In this document: positions 50,704-59,863 of the stretch, one piece after another
Position numbering within the stretch: the stretch's first letter is position 1
Layout of the letters: each line of letters starts with the position of its first letter
DNA from: Alkalihalobacterium alkalinitrilicum
GTDB taxonomy: Bacteria > Bacillota > Bacilli > Bacillales > Bacillaceae_F
Reading direction: 5' to 3'
Assembly: GCF_002019605.1 (NCBI RefSeq)
Contig: NZ_KV917368.1
Location: 5,061,670 to 5,125,669, forward strand
DNA: 64,000 nt
Position numbers and translations under genes: made by a program
Notes under the pieces: generated by a model
What the model was told of the DNA's origin: nothing
Databases searched by the model: none
What the model saw: the letters and a program-made list of their open reading frames with translations, nothing else

Positions 50704-51666
50704 ATGGGTTTTTACATTCTTAGACGATTAAGCTCTTCCTTCATATTAATCTTTATCGTTTCACTCATCACGTTTATGGTTCTTATGTGGTTACCTGGGG
50801 ATGCTGTGCATGTCATGTTAGGAACGGAGGCTTCTCACGATACAGCTGAGAAGCTCCGGGCCCACCTAGGTCTCGATCGACTATGGTATTTACAATATGG
50901 TGAGTGGTTAATCAATATATTCCAAGGTGACTTTGGTACCTCTATGTTATATGGCCAACCCGTTCAAGAGTTACTTCTTGAAAGACTTTGGATTAGTTTA
51001 TCGCTTGCTTTCTATGCTTTTATCCTAACACTCATTTTTGCGTTTCCTTTAGGTGTGTTAGCGGCAGTAAAAAAGAATAGTATAGTCGATCGCCTCATAC
51101 AAGGAAGTGTTCAAATAGGTTTGGCGGTACCGGCCTTCTGGTTTGCGATCCTGTTAGTATTAGTATTTGCAGTCTATTTTCCTATTTTTCCACCAAGTGG
51201 ATATTTACCTATTTCAGAAGGCATTGGACCACATTTGAAGTCCGTCCTATTACCGTCTATATCGCTAGCTATAGTAGAAGCAGCTGTTTTAATTCGTATG
51301 ATACGTGGGTCACTACTATCGGTCTTGAAAGAAGATTATATTACGTTTGCTAGAACAAAAGGTTTATCTCCTTTTCAAATCTATTTTAAATATGCCTTAA
51401 AAAAAGGAATGATCTGGCCATTAACCTTAATGGGTATGCAAGTGATGAGTTTGGTGTCAGGAGTCATCATCATTGAAAATATCTTTGCGATCCCAGGGCT
51501 GGGAAGACTTTTATTAATTGCTGTTCAACAGCGGGATTTAATGCTTATTCAAGGGGTAGTTGTGGTGATGTCTATGATTGTTATTATCGTAAATTTAGTC
51601 GTCGACTTACTTTATTCGTATATGGACCCTCGAATTAAGTTACATGCTGTAAAGGAGGGACAATAA
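50704..51666 (+). CDS. DppB/OppB-type permease
   Basis: 320 residues with six membrane helices, the first in SSFILIFIVSLITFMVLMWL. The EAA loop that contacts the ATPase is DYITFARTKGLSPFQIYFKY. The N-terminal MGFYILRRLSSS is typical. It pairs with the next permease. Confidence 0.92.
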   Translation: MGFYILRRLSSSFILIFIVSLITFMVLMWLPGDAVHVMLGTEASHDTAEKLRAHLGLDRLWYLQYGEWLINIFQGDFGTSMLYGQPVQELLLERLWISLSLAFYAFILTLIFAFPLGVLAAVKKNSIVDRLIQGSVQIGLAVPAFWFAILLVLVFAVYFPIFPPSGYLPISEGIGPHLKSVLLPSISLAIVEAAVLIRMIRGSLLSVLKEDYITFARTKGLSPFQIYFKYALKKGMIWPLTLMGMQVMSLVSGVIIIENIFAIPGLGRLLLIAVQQRDLMLIQGVVVVMSMIVIIVNLVVDLLYSYMDPRIKLHAVKEGQ

Positions 51667-51667
51667 G

Positions 51668-52462
51668 GTGCGGTCATTTGTATTCGGTTTAAGTTTATTT
51701 TTTTTACTCGTATGTATGGCGGTTCTGTCACAGTTACCGTTTGTACCTGATCCTAATGCAATGAATATTTCCAATCGCTTTGATCATCCGTCGACTACAC
51801 ATTGGCTCGGTACGGACCAGTTTGGGCGAGATATTTTTAGCAGAATCCTTCATGCTTCAGGTATTGCCTTAGCTGTAAGTGTTGGGGCTGTATCGATCGG
51901 CATGATCATCGGGTGTTTGTTAGGGGCTATTGCCGGAAGTACAAAAGGTATCGTCAGTACACTCATCATGAGAACGATGGATGGCATGTTTTCTTTTCCT
52001 AATTTATTACTTGCTTTAACCATTGTCGTGGCCTTAGGTGTAGGAGCCATCAATGCCCTGATCGCGATAGCTTTGTTTAATATTCCACTCTTTGCCAGAC
52101 TGATGTATGGGTTTATTTTAGAAGCTAATGAATATGGTCATGTAAAAGCTGCGAGAACGTATGGTGCGAGTAGAAAGCGAATTTTATTCATTCATATGAT
52201 CCCATCAGCGTTACCAAGGATCGTTATTCAAGTGACGACGAGTATGGGTGGAGCTATTTTAGCTGAAGCAGCTTTGTCATTTCTAGGTTTAGGCGTACAA
52301 CCACCTCACCCAAGTTGGGGGAATATGTTGAGTGAGTCTCAAAGTTTCCTCTCCATGGCCCCGTGGTATCCTGTTATTTCAGGCGTGGCGATACTAATCG
52401 CTGTAATGGGCTTTAACTTAATGGGAGATGGATTACGTGAAATGGAAGGGGATGCTAGTTAA
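51668..52462 (+). CDS. DppC/OppC-type permease
   Basis: 264 residues from GTG 51668 after AAGGAGGGACAATAAG. It has the family opening HWLGTDQFGRDIFSRIL, five or six membrane helices, and the EAA loop GHVKAARTYGASRKRILFIH. It abuts its neighbours (one-base gap before, one-base overlap after), so the transporter is co-translated. Confidence 0.92.
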   Translation: MRSFVFGLSLFFLLVCMAVLSQLPFVPDPNAMNISNRFDHPSTTHWLGTDQFGRDIFSRILHASGIALAVSVGAVSIGMIIGCLLGAIAGSTKGIVSTLIMRTMDGMFSFPNLLLALTIVVALGVGAINALIAIALFNIPLFARLMYGFILEANEYGHVKAARTYGASRKRILFIHMIPSALPRIVIQVTTSMGGAILAEAALSFLGLGVQPPHPSWGNMLSESQSFLSMAPWYPVISGVAILIAVMGFNLMGDGLREMEGDAS

Positions 52463-53457
52463 TGTTGGAGCTTAAAGATGTAACGGTTGAACTTAAACGT
52501 AATAAGCAGTCCGTTCCAATTGTTCAGTCCGTTAACTTCGAATTGAAACGTGGAGAAATCTTAGGAATGATCGGCGAGTCAGGATCTGGAAAATCGATGA
52601 CCGCAAAAGCAATACTAGATATCCTTCCATCCCAAGCATTTGTCTCAAAAGGGGATATAATGTTTGAGGGAAAATCTTTATTAAATCTGACTAAAAAAGA
52701 ATGGAGACGTTGGTACGGAAAAGAAATTTCAGTGATCATGCAAAATACGACTGAGAATTTAAACCCTGTCATGAAAATAGGTCCTCAAATGCTCGATACT
52801 TACTTGGTTCATCACAAGGTTTCAAAGAAAAAAGGGAAAGAACGGGTAATCGAAGTTTTAGATCAAGTCGGCATTAGGGACACAGCGAAAGTATTTGATA
52901 GTTACCCTCATGAGTTAAGTGGTGGAATGAAACAACGAGTAGTGATAGGAATTGCGATTATCAATCATCCAAAAGTGATTATTGCAGATGAGCCAACGAC
53001 GGCTCTGGATGCTACCATTTGTAAACAAATTTTAGATTTATTAATGAAGCTAAGAGATGAGTTAGGAATTGCGATCTTGTTTATCAGTCATGATATCCAT
53101 GTCATAGAATACATATCCGATTCTCTTTTTGTTTTATATGGTGGCCTCCCGCTTGAAAAAGGACCGAGTCAAGCTGTTTTATCATCACCGTTACATCCTT
53201 ATACTGAAGCTTTACTACATGCTGTACCAAGTGTGAAGGAAAAGAAATCGGTTCAAGGCATTCCAGGAAAGGTCCCGACGTTTGAAGAAAGAGGAACGGG
53301 GTGTATTTATAGGGAAAGGTGTCATTATGCAGTTGAAGCATGTCATTTATTACAACCCTCTATGTACATCCATGAGGAGTTAGGAAAGAGAAGGTGTGCT
53401 TGCCATGCTCCTTTAATTCATCGTGAAATGCAAAAAGAAACGGAGAGATTTGCATGA
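52462..53457 (+). CDS. DppD/OppD-type ATPase
   Basis: 331 residues. Walker A GESGSGKS (about 37-44), signature LSGGMKQRV, Walker B VIIADEPTTALD and the H-loop FISHD. The C-terminal oligopeptide-transporter extension has CIYRERCHYAVEACH. One Cys of the usual four-Cys iron-sulfur motif may differ. It overlaps the next gene by four bases. Confidence 0.92.
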   Translation: MLELKDVTVELKRNKQSVPIVQSVNFELKRGEILGMIGESGSGKSMTAKAILDILPSQAFVSKGDIMFEGKSLLNLTKKEWRRWYGKEISVIMQNTTENLNPVMKIGPQMLDTYLVHHKVSKKKGKERVIEVLDQVGIRDTAKVFDSYPHELSGGMKQRVVIGIAIINHPKVIIADEPTTALDATICKQILDLLMKLRDELGIAILFISHDIHVIEYISDSLFVLYGGLPLEKGPSQAVLSSPLHPYTEALLHAVPSVKEKKSVQGIPGKVPTFEERGTGCIYRERCHYAVEACHLLQPSMYIHEELGKRRCACHAPLIHREMQKETERFA

Positions 53458-54275
53458 TTTACACAGTCTCAAACGAAGACCGCGAATACGAACGGAAACC
53501 TCTCATTCAGATCAGCGGATTAGAGAAGAGTTACCCGTTGCCTAGGAAAAGATTATTCCAAAAAAAGTCCCAGGTAACGATATTAAAGAATATTAATTTA
53601 GAAATTAATACAAATGAAACGGTTGCATTAGTAGGAGAGAGCGGCAGCGGCAAAACCACGTTAGGTGAATGCATTGGAGGTTTGCGTTCCATTCCTCATT
53701 CAACCGTTTATTTTAACGGGAAATGTATCAACGAGCTAAAGAAGGAGGAGAGAACGTATTTCCGAAAATCGGTCCAGTTTGTTTTTCAAAATCCTCATAG
53801 TTCAGTGAACCCGAGGATGACCGTCTATGACATATTGAGAGAGCCGATTAGTATACACAAGCTAACAAAGACAAAAAAAGAGGAACAAGAAATGATTTTA
53901 CAGTTGCTAGAGGATGTCGGTTTACCTTCTTCACTATTACACTCCAAAGCTAAGAATTTAAGTGGTGGGCAGTGTCAACGTCTTGCCATTGCACGGGCCA
54001 TTTCGTTGAAACCACCACTAATTATTTGTGATGAAGCCGTATCAGCATTAGATGTTTCGGTACAAGCGACGATTATTCAATTACTTCAATCGCTTCAGAA
54101 AAAGTATGGATTATCCTACTTGTTTATTTCACATGACTTAGGAGTTGTTCGTGCGATAGCCGATCGTGTGGTTGTTTTAAAAAACGGTGAAATCGTGGAA
54201 GAGCAACTAAGTGAGGAGTTATTTAATCAACCGAAACATAGCTATACGAAAGAGTTATTATCTTCCGTGCTATAA
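53454..54275 (+). CDS. DppF/OppF-type ATPase
   Basis: 273 residues. Walker A GESGSGKT (about 60-67), Q-loop FVFQNPHSSVNPRMTV, signature LSGGQCQRLAIARA and Walker B LIICDEAVSALD. It is the second ATPase of the importer. It is shorter than most OppF proteins because the C-terminal Cys-rich extension is missing. Confidence 0.92.
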   Translation: MIYTVSNEDREYERKPLIQISGLEKSYPLPRKRLFQKKSQVTILKNINLEINTNETVALVGESGSGKTTLGECIGGLRSIPHSTVYFNGKCINELKKEERTYFRKSVQFVFQNPHSSVNPRMTVYDILREPISIHKLTKTKKEEQEMILQLLEDVGLPSSLLHSKAKNLSGGQCQRLAIARAISLKPPLIICDEAVSALDVSVQATIIQLLQSLQKKYGLSYLFISHDLGVVRAIADRVVVLKNGEIVEEQLSEELFNQPKHSYTKELLSSVL

Positions 54276-54302
54276 CTAGAAGGAAAGAAAAGAGGTATAA
54301 AT

Positions 54303-55070
54303 ATGATAAAACTGATTCCATTAGGAGTATGGGGTGGTTATCCAAAGGCTAATTCAGGAACCTCGTCATTTTTATTGAAGTTAGATGATTTTTCATGTTT
54401 AATCGATTGCGGCAGCGGAGTTCTTTCTTCTCTACAAAACTACCTACCGTTAGAACAGTTAGATGCAGTTATGGTCAGTCACTATCATTTTGACCATATT
54501 GCGGATATCGGCTGCTTACAGTATGCCATGTTAGTGCAATCACAACTAGGGAACCGAAAAAGTGAATTGCCGATTTTTGGCCACGCTAAAGATGAAGAGG
54601 CTTTTTCTAAATTATCATTTATGAACTATACGAGGGGCATCCCAATTGAAGAAACGAAAACGTTAATATTAGGGCCATGGAAAGTAACATTCAGTCCTAC
54701 AATCCATCCCGCTCACTGCTTAGCGATGAAGTTTGAACACGATGGTGTCTCCATTGTTTTTACCGCAGATACCGAGTGGTGTGAAGACCTGGTGTCATTT
54801 GCAAAAGGCGCAACGATATTAGTAAGCGAAGCCAACTTATACGAAAGACACATCGGTAAAGTAAAAGGACATATGAGTGGACGCCAAGCTGGAGAACTCG
54901 CTCATAAAGCAGGGGTAGGCCAATTGATCTTAACCCACCTGCCACACCATGGGAACTTAGAAGACATCTTAACTGAGGCGAAACAGGCATTTTTAGGGAA
55001 TGTCGAGATAGCTCAGGTTGGGAAAGCTTATGAGGTTGTGGTAGATGAAAGGGAAGTTACTACAGGATGA
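54303..55070 (+). CDS. Metallo-beta-lactamase-fold hydrolase (YhfI/RNase Z-like)
   Basis: 255 residues. The fold starts IPLGVWGGYPKANSGTSSFL, with metal motif HYHFDH, HPAHCL, TADTEWCEDL and the late His in LILTHLPHH. The layout resembles YhfI-type members of the RNase Z branch. It is the last gene of the transporter operon, 27 bases after the ATPase, so it probably processes the imported compound. Confidence 0.85.
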   Translation: MIKLIPLGVWGGYPKANSGTSSFLLKLDDFSCLIDCGSGVLSSLQNYLPLEQLDAVMVSHYHFDHIADIGCLQYAMLVQSQLGNRKSELPIFGHAKDEEAFSKLSFMNYTRGIPIEETKTLILGPWKVTFSPTIHPAHCLAMKFEHDGVSIVFTADTEWCEDLVSFAKGATILVSEANLYERHIGKVKGHMSGRQAGELAHKAGVGQLILTHLPHHGNLEDILTEAKQAFLGNVEIAQVGKAYEVVVDEREVTTG

Positions 55071-55081
55071 TAATTTGAAAG

Positions 55082-55118
55082 AAATGCTTATTCTGTTGAG
55101 GAATGAGCATTTTTTTAC
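55082..55118 (+). terminator. Terminator of the transporter operon
   Basis: AAATGCTTATTC and GAATGAGCATTT form a stem around seven bases, followed by a T run. Confidence 0.85.
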
Positions 55119-55304
55119 GTTAATATTTATATGTGATAGGTTAAAAAAATTATAGTCTTGTTTGTGGATTCTAGGGGATGAATTTATTTTCTTTCATTTT
55201 CACTATTCATCTTTAGTTCAGTTTGATCATAGTATAAATACATAGGTTTCTAGGGTATATTTTGGGGGAAACTGATCAATAAATGTGGTAAGGGGTGGTA
55301 AATA

Positions 55305-55526
55305 ATGGACAAAAATTCAGAAAAATCATATAATAGTGATATTATAAACAATTTGGGAGTGATTAATTTGAGTAATATGGTAACTCCATCTAAATTTTTA
55401 AAACCTACAGAAGATAAGAAATTAGTTACACGAAAACCTCAAAATGCGCGAGACTTGCGTAAAATGATCGGGACACGTTCAGCCACTGGTCAAAAATTAG
55501 TAGATATTTATAAGCAAGGGAGATAA
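55305..55526 (+). CDS. Small basic protein upstream of PIN gene (possible antitoxin)
   Basis: 73 residues after AGGGGTGG. The N-terminus is Asn/Ser-rich; the C-terminal half is basic and helical (KPQNARDLRKMIGTRSATGQ). No standard antitoxin DNA-binding fold is evident. The stop is three bases before the start of the PIN-domain gene, an arrangement typical of toxin-antitoxin pairs. The antitoxin role is inference. Confidence 0.6.
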   Translation: MDKNSEKSYNSDIINNLGVINLSNMVTPSKFLKPTEDKKLVTRKPQNARDLRKMIGTRSATGQKLVDIYKQGR

Positions 55527-55528
55527 AG

Positions 55529-56275
55529 ATGCCTATTTTACCTGGAAATTTATTATTAAGTGAACAGTGTGTTACTAATATCATGCAAGCATCTGTTTAC
55601 GTAGATGCTTGTTTTATTTTGGCTTATTTAGATGAAGATGATGAACGTACAGACAAAGTTGCGAATTTTATAGATAATTGGAGCAATAACCAAATAAAAA
55701 TGGGAATTAGCTCCCATATTTTTGCGGAAGTTGTAGGCGTTCTTCTTATTAATAAGGTAGAAAGGTCGTTAGCTATCTATACTGATCACACAGATGACAT
55801 TGAATTATATGGCCTATCTAAACTAAGTGAAGAAGATCAGAGGGATATTCTATCAGTAGAGGCAGCTAAAAATTTATATGAAATTAAAGAATCTATTAAA
55901 CAAAAAAATAATAATGAAGGTGAAGAACATAAAGTTACCGCTAGAGATATTCTTAAAGTAGGGAAGCGCCATGAAAAGAGGAAGGAACTTTTAGAAATTT
56001 TTTATGGGTACTCGCTACAAATGTTTGAAGAATTTATTTATAACATGCAGGAACACTTTAGTATAGAAGTGGAAATTCTTTCTACAGATTACAGTACAAT
56101 AGAAACTGCATCTCAATATATTAGATTACATAAACTTGAAAGCTATGATGCGATCCATTTAACAATGGCCAAAAAAAATTCTTATGATTACTTTGTTACT
56201 CTTGATAAAGATTTTATACAAGACTTTACCGAGTTTGATCAAAATTTTTTAACTAATGTTATATATGTTGCATAA
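55529..56275 (+). CDS. PIN-domain ribonuclease-like protein (possible toxin)
   Basis: 248 residues. The PIN acidic residues are visible: Asp26 in YVDACFILAYLD, Glu67 in FAEVVG, Asp207 in SYDAIHLTMA and Asp226/228 in VTLDKDF. Between Glu67 and Asp207 lies an insertion of roughly 70 charged residues (with IKQKNNNEGEEHKVTARDIL), making it almost twice the size of VapC. PIN proteins cut RNA with magnesium or manganese. It pairs with the 73-residue gene ahead, and a terminator follows. Confidence 0.75.
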   Translation: MPILPGNLLLSEQCVTNIMQASVYVDACFILAYLDEDDERTDKVANFIDNWSNNQIKMGISSHIFAEVVGVLLINKVERSLAIYTDHTDDIELYGLSKLSEEDQRDILSVEAAKNLYEIKESIKQKNNNEGEEHKVTARDILKVGKRHEKRKELLEIFYGYSLQMFEEFIYNMQEHFSIEVEILSTDYSTIETASQYIRLHKLESYDAIHLTMAKKNSYDYFVTLDKDFIQDFTEFDQNFLTNVIYVA

Positions 56276-56280
56276 ATTAC

Positions 56281-56315
56281 AGGCTCTTTAAGCACTTTTT
56301 AAAGAGTCTTTTTAA
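56281..56315 (+). terminator. Terminator after the PIN gene
   Basis: GGCTCTTTAA and TTAAAGAGTC pair, followed by TTTTTAATTG. It separates the PIN pair from the membrane protein gene. Confidence 0.85.
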
Positions 56316-56361
56316 TTGTTAGAAAAAAGCATAATAATACTACTTTTAAAGGTGGATCATG

Positions 56362-57513
56362 ATGGACAATGGGATTTTGGGTACAGTGAAAGGGGTACTA
56401 GTAAAATTAAAATCCTTTTTACCAATTAACTTCATTTTACAAAACAAGTTAATTTCGATTATTACGTTATTTTCATCCTCTATTGTATCGTATGTAGCTG
56501 GGTATCTTTTTCTATGGGGGTATTACTTTGGAGGAGCAGAAGATTATTCAATATTAACAATGGCTATAAATTATGTTCCTTTAGATCAACCCATTGTTAT
56601 TATCATAGGTTACTTTTACTTGTTTATAATTGCTATCGTAGCCCTTGCATTATATACGCTTTGGAAGGAAAAATTATCTCTTATCTCTATACTTTTTATG
56701 TCTGTATCAGTATTTTTGGCGAATTTAGCACTTGTATTATTCTTTCACGGTGACCCTAATTGGTCATTATATATAGGAATGTTGAAGTTTTTTTTATTAC
56801 CGTTGATACTAGTATTTGTGTTCTTTTACTTGTACATATTTACTATGCATCCATATTTGGTAATTAGTTTTCTTATATATATATTTGTCCTTTATATAAA
56901 TCTAACCGTCTTATCAAGAATGACTAATAACGATTTCTTCAATATAATAACAACGAATGAAATTTTTTTATTATTGAATTATTTTGGTTTGCCCTTGACT
57001 GTCTTTATCTTAAAGATAAAGACAAATTTTTTAAAGGCTTTAAAGGTTTTTGCTTATTCTTCATGTTTAATTCCATTAATTCCAGTATTAATAATGGCAT
57101 TAATACCAAACGTAATATTGACAGTATTTTTTAGCATAGTTACATGTACAATTATCGTTTTATTAATAGAATACTTAATTCCTAAAATTAATAACAAAAA
57201 ACAAAGGAATACATTTGAAAAAAATGATAAACCACTTTACCTTACCAAGCCTTTATTGTCGTGTCTTTTTTTTATAGTCGTATTTTTCAATGTTTTTATA
57301 GCAGTGCCCCATCTATTAATCAGAGGTGGAGACTATTTTCAGTCAACCGTTATTGAGCATAAATACCAACAAATAACATATATCTGGAATGGTGAAATGA
57401 TAGATATTAAAGGTAATATAGTTTCAAATGTTAATAATAAATATTACATCTCGACTGTTGAACAAAAACTATTAATTATACAAACAGATGATATTAGAAT
57501 TGAAACTAAATAA
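56362..57513 (+). CDS. Polytopic membrane protein of unknown function
   Basis: 383 residues from ATG 56362 after AAAGGTGG. About nine to ten hydrophobic helices extend from ISIITLFSSSIVSYVAGYLF to SCLFFIVVFFNVFIAV. A soluble C-terminal domain of about 55 residues (HKYQQITYIWNGEMIDIKG) is predicted outside the membrane. It is strongly AT-rich. I recognise no transporter signature. Confidence 0.7.
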   Translation: MDNGILGTVKGVLVKLKSFLPINFILQNKLISIITLFSSSIVSYVAGYLFLWGYYFGGAEDYSILTMAINYVPLDQPIVIIIGYFYLFIIAIVALALYTLWKEKLSLISILFMSVSVFLANLALVLFFHGDPNWSLYIGMLKFFLLPLILVFVFFYLYIFTMHPYLVISFLIYIFVLYINLTVLSRMTNNDFFNIITTNEIFLLLNYFGLPLTVFILKIKTNFLKALKVFAYSSCLIPLIPVLIMALIPNVILTVFFSIVTCTIIVLLIEYLIPKINNKKQRNTFEKNDKPLYLTKPLLSCLFFIVVFFNVFIAVPHLLIRGGDYFQSTVIEHKYQQITYIWNGEMIDIKGNIVSNVNNKYYISTVEQKLLIIQTDDIRIETK

Positions 57514-57598
57514 GAAGCCTATATTTTTCTATTACTTGTTATTGGACAACTCCCTAAAATCATATAGTAGTACAAGAGTTAATTAGGGGGAGAAAAGG

Positions 57599-57709
57599 AT
57601 GAATATATTTACAATTGTAGGTTCAATTTTGGTTACGGGTTCTCTAGGTCTTGCAGGATTTGCTTCATACCAATTAATAACAGACAATGCCAATAAAGCA
57701 AAAAAGTGA
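57599..57709 (+). CDS. 36-residue single-helix membrane peptide
   Basis: ATG 57599 follows AGGGGGAGAAAAGG. The peptide has one hydrophobic helix (IFTIVGSILVTGSLGLAGFA) and a basic end (NKAKK). Such peptides can be small membrane regulators or type I-like toxins; no antisense RNA gene is evident. The IS3 element begins only a few bases after its stop. Confidence 0.5.
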   Translation: MNIFTIVGSILVTGSLGLAGFASYQLITDNANKAKK

Positions 57710-57777
57710 TGCTAGACTAAAAAGTGGACACAGATTGTTATAATAAAATTAACTAACAATTTGTGAGGTGCATCCGA

Positions 57778-58065
57778 ATGCCAAAAGGTAAACGTTATGA
57801 TGAAGAATTCAAGAAAGACACAGTAAAGTATGTGTTAGAAAACCATAAGTCTGTTGCTCAAGTAGCTAGAGAAATGGATCTTAATGAAAACACTTTGTAT
57901 AACTGGGTGAAAAAATATAGCCACCAACCAGAAATAAAAGCTGCACAAACCTTCGCCACACCAGATGCTGAGGTAAAAGACTTACAAAAGCAACTGCGTG
58001 ATCTAAAAGAAGAGAATGAAATCTTAAAAAAGGCGATGCACTACTTCGCGAAAAGCCCTCGGTAA
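57778..58065 (+). CDS. IS3-family OrfA
   Basis: 95 residues. A helix-turn-helix (YDEEFKKDTVKYVLENHKSV, LNENTLYNWVKKY) is followed by a leucine zipper (LQKQLRDLKEENEILKKAM). The slippery heptamer A-AAA-AAG in codons TTA AAA AAG (58026-58032) sends some ribosomes into the OrfB frame, making the OrfAB transposase. Confidence 0.9.
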   Translation: MPKGKRYDEEFKKDTVKYVLENHKSVAQVAREMDLNENTLYNWVKKYSHQPEIKAAQTFATPDAEVKDLQKQLRDLKEENEILKKAMHYFAKSPR

Positions 58066-58103
58066 AGTATGAATTTATTCATAAGAAACGCTCCCAGTTC
58101 CGA

Positions 58104-58931
58104 GTGGAGAAGATGTGCACAGTTTTGGGAGTTTCTAAGAGTGGCTATTTTAAATGGTTAAGTCGCCCTAAAAGTGACTGTCAGAACAAGCATGAAAAAC
58201 TAAAGAAATTGATTTTACGTACGCACATTGAATTCAAACAAAGGTATGGCAGTGTCAAAATTACTAAAACGCTAAAGAAGCGTGGTGTGAAAGTCAGTGA
58301 ACGAACGGTATCCAGAATTATGACCGCAAATAACTGGAAATCCTGCACGGTTAAAAAATATAAAGCGACAACCAACTCAAAACACAAACATCCAGTCAGT
58401 GAAAATATACTTAATCGTAAGTTCCAAGTAGATCAGCCTAACCGATTCTGGGTAACTGATATCACTTATATTTCAACCAACGAGGGCTGGTTGTATTTGG
58501 CGAGCGTTATGGATCTATATTCTCGTAAGATTGTTGGTTGGGCAATGGATAAAACAATGACGAAAGAGTTAGTTATCAATGCTTTAAAAATGGCTTATAA
58601 ACGCCAAAGACCCAAACCAGGACTGATTCATCATTCAGATCGTGGTGCTCAGTATGCTTCAAGTGAATATCAAAAACTATTAAACAAGTACAAAATGGTC
58701 GGCAGTATGAGTCGTAAAGGTAACTGTTACGATAATGCTTGCATCGAATCTTTTCATGGAATTCTTAAGAGAGAGTTAGTCTATCAAACAAAGTTCAGAA
58801 CTAGATCCAAAGCAAGAAAATCCATCTTAGAATACGTTGAGTTTTTCTATAATTCAAAACGAATTCATTCTACACTTGATTATCACACACCAATTGAATT
58901 CGAGAAAAAGTATCATTTAATAGCAGCATAG
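58104..58931 (+). CDS. IS3-family OrfB transposase domain
   Basis: The frame is open back past the frameshift site (LREKPSVKYEFIHKKRSQF), so this is probably made only as OrfAB. The rve core has the DDE residues in WVTDITYIS, LIHHSDRGAQYAS and ACIESFHGILKREL. It appears intact. Confidence 0.9.
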   Translation: MEKMCTVLGVSKSGYFKWLSRPKSDCQNKHEKLKKLILRTHIEFKQRYGSVKITKTLKKRGVKVSERTVSRIMTANNWKSCTVKKYKATTNSKHKHPVSENILNRKFQVDQPNRFWVTDITYISTNEGWLYLASVMDLYSRKIVGWAMDKTMTKELVINALKMAYKRQRPKPGLIHHSDRGAQYASSEYQKLLNKYKMVGSMSRKGNCYDNACIESFHGILKRELVYQTKFRTRSKARKSILEYVEFFYNSKRIHSTLDYHTPIEFEKKYHLIAA

Positions 58932-58996
58932 AATCTACCTTTCATAAAAAGGGTTAAAGTGCTTTTGGTGGTTACCCCTAAAAGTTAGAGTTTTTA

Positions 58997-59863
58997 TTAT
59001 GCAGCTGATTGGCTGGGTTGAGTTCGGTATTCTACTGGACTTAAACCAGCCAATTTTCCTTTTGATCGTACATGGTTGTACCAGTAGATATATTCTTCAA
59101 TCCGTCTTTTTAATTCTTCATAGTTTACTAATTCTTCCCCATAATACATTTCTTGCTTTAAAATACCAAAGAAATTCTCCATCGAAGCATTGTCTGCGCA
59201 GGTTGCTTTACGTGACATGCTTTGGAATACTTTATTTTCTTTTAATGTCCTCACCCATTGACTGTGCTGGTAATGCCAGCCTTGATCGGAATGGATGGTG
59301 GTGCGATAAGTTGCATGATTATTTATTATCTCTATTGTTTCTTTTAAAGGCTCCATGACAAGGTCTAACGTGGGACGTTTCTTGATTTCAAAAGCAATAA
59401 TTTCCCCGTTATAAAGGTCAAGAATCGGATTTAAATATAACTTCTCTTCGTCTAGACATTTGAATTCTGTAATGTCGGTTACTAATTTTTGTAGAGGGAT
59501 AGGTGTGCTAAAGCGGCGGGATAATCTGTTTTTCGCTATTCTTCCAACCTTCCCCTTATAAGAATTGTATTTACGAGATTTCCTCATAAATTTCACACAC
59601 TTTAACCCCAATTCACGCATTATACGATACACTTTTTTATGGTTTATAGAATGTCCTAACTTCTTTAATTCTTTCGTGATCCGTTTATAACCATAACGTT
59701 CATGAAACTTTTTAAATAGTTCCGTAATGATTTTTTTAAATTCTGAGTCCGAATCTTCTCTGTCAAAGTTCCCGACATGATAGTGGTAGGTTGCTTCTGG
59801 AATTCCCACGATAAGGAGAATATCTTTTAATCGGAATCCATCTTCTTTGAGTTCGAATGCCAC
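58997..59863 (-). CDS. IS3-family OrfB transposase
   Basis: 288 residues, GTG-type internal start; normally translated by frameshift from orfA. It has HTH_21 (IITELFKKFHERYGYKRITK) and the rve core with LVTDITEFKCL, TIHSDQGWHYQHS and ASMENFFGILKQEMYYGE. Intact. Confidence 0.9.
   Translation of the reverse strand: MAFELKEDGFRLKDILLIVGIPEATYHYHVGNFDREDSDSEFKKIITELFKKFHERYGYKRITKELKKLGHSINHKKVYRIMRELGLKCVKFMRKSRKYNSYKGKVGRIAKNRLSRRFSTPIPLQKLVTDITEFKCLDEEKLYLNPILDLYNGEIIAFEIKKRPTLDLVMEPLKETIEIINNHATYRTTIHSDQGWHYQHSQWVRTLKENKVFQSMSRKATCADNASMENFFGILKQEMYYGEELVNYEELKRRIEEYIYWYNHVRSKGKLAGLSPVEYRTQPSQSAA

Larger units (their letters stand above)
57715..58968 (+). mobile_element. IS3-family element (IS150-like), rightward
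   Basis: It contains overlapping orfA (57778-58065) and orfB (58104-58931, open upstream in the -1 frame) joined by an A-AAA-AAG slip at 58026-58032. The left end is near AAAAAGTGGACACAG (57719-57733). A matching GTGTCCA right end is not found before the next IS3 element begins about 58969, so the right end may be truncated. Confidence 0.75.
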
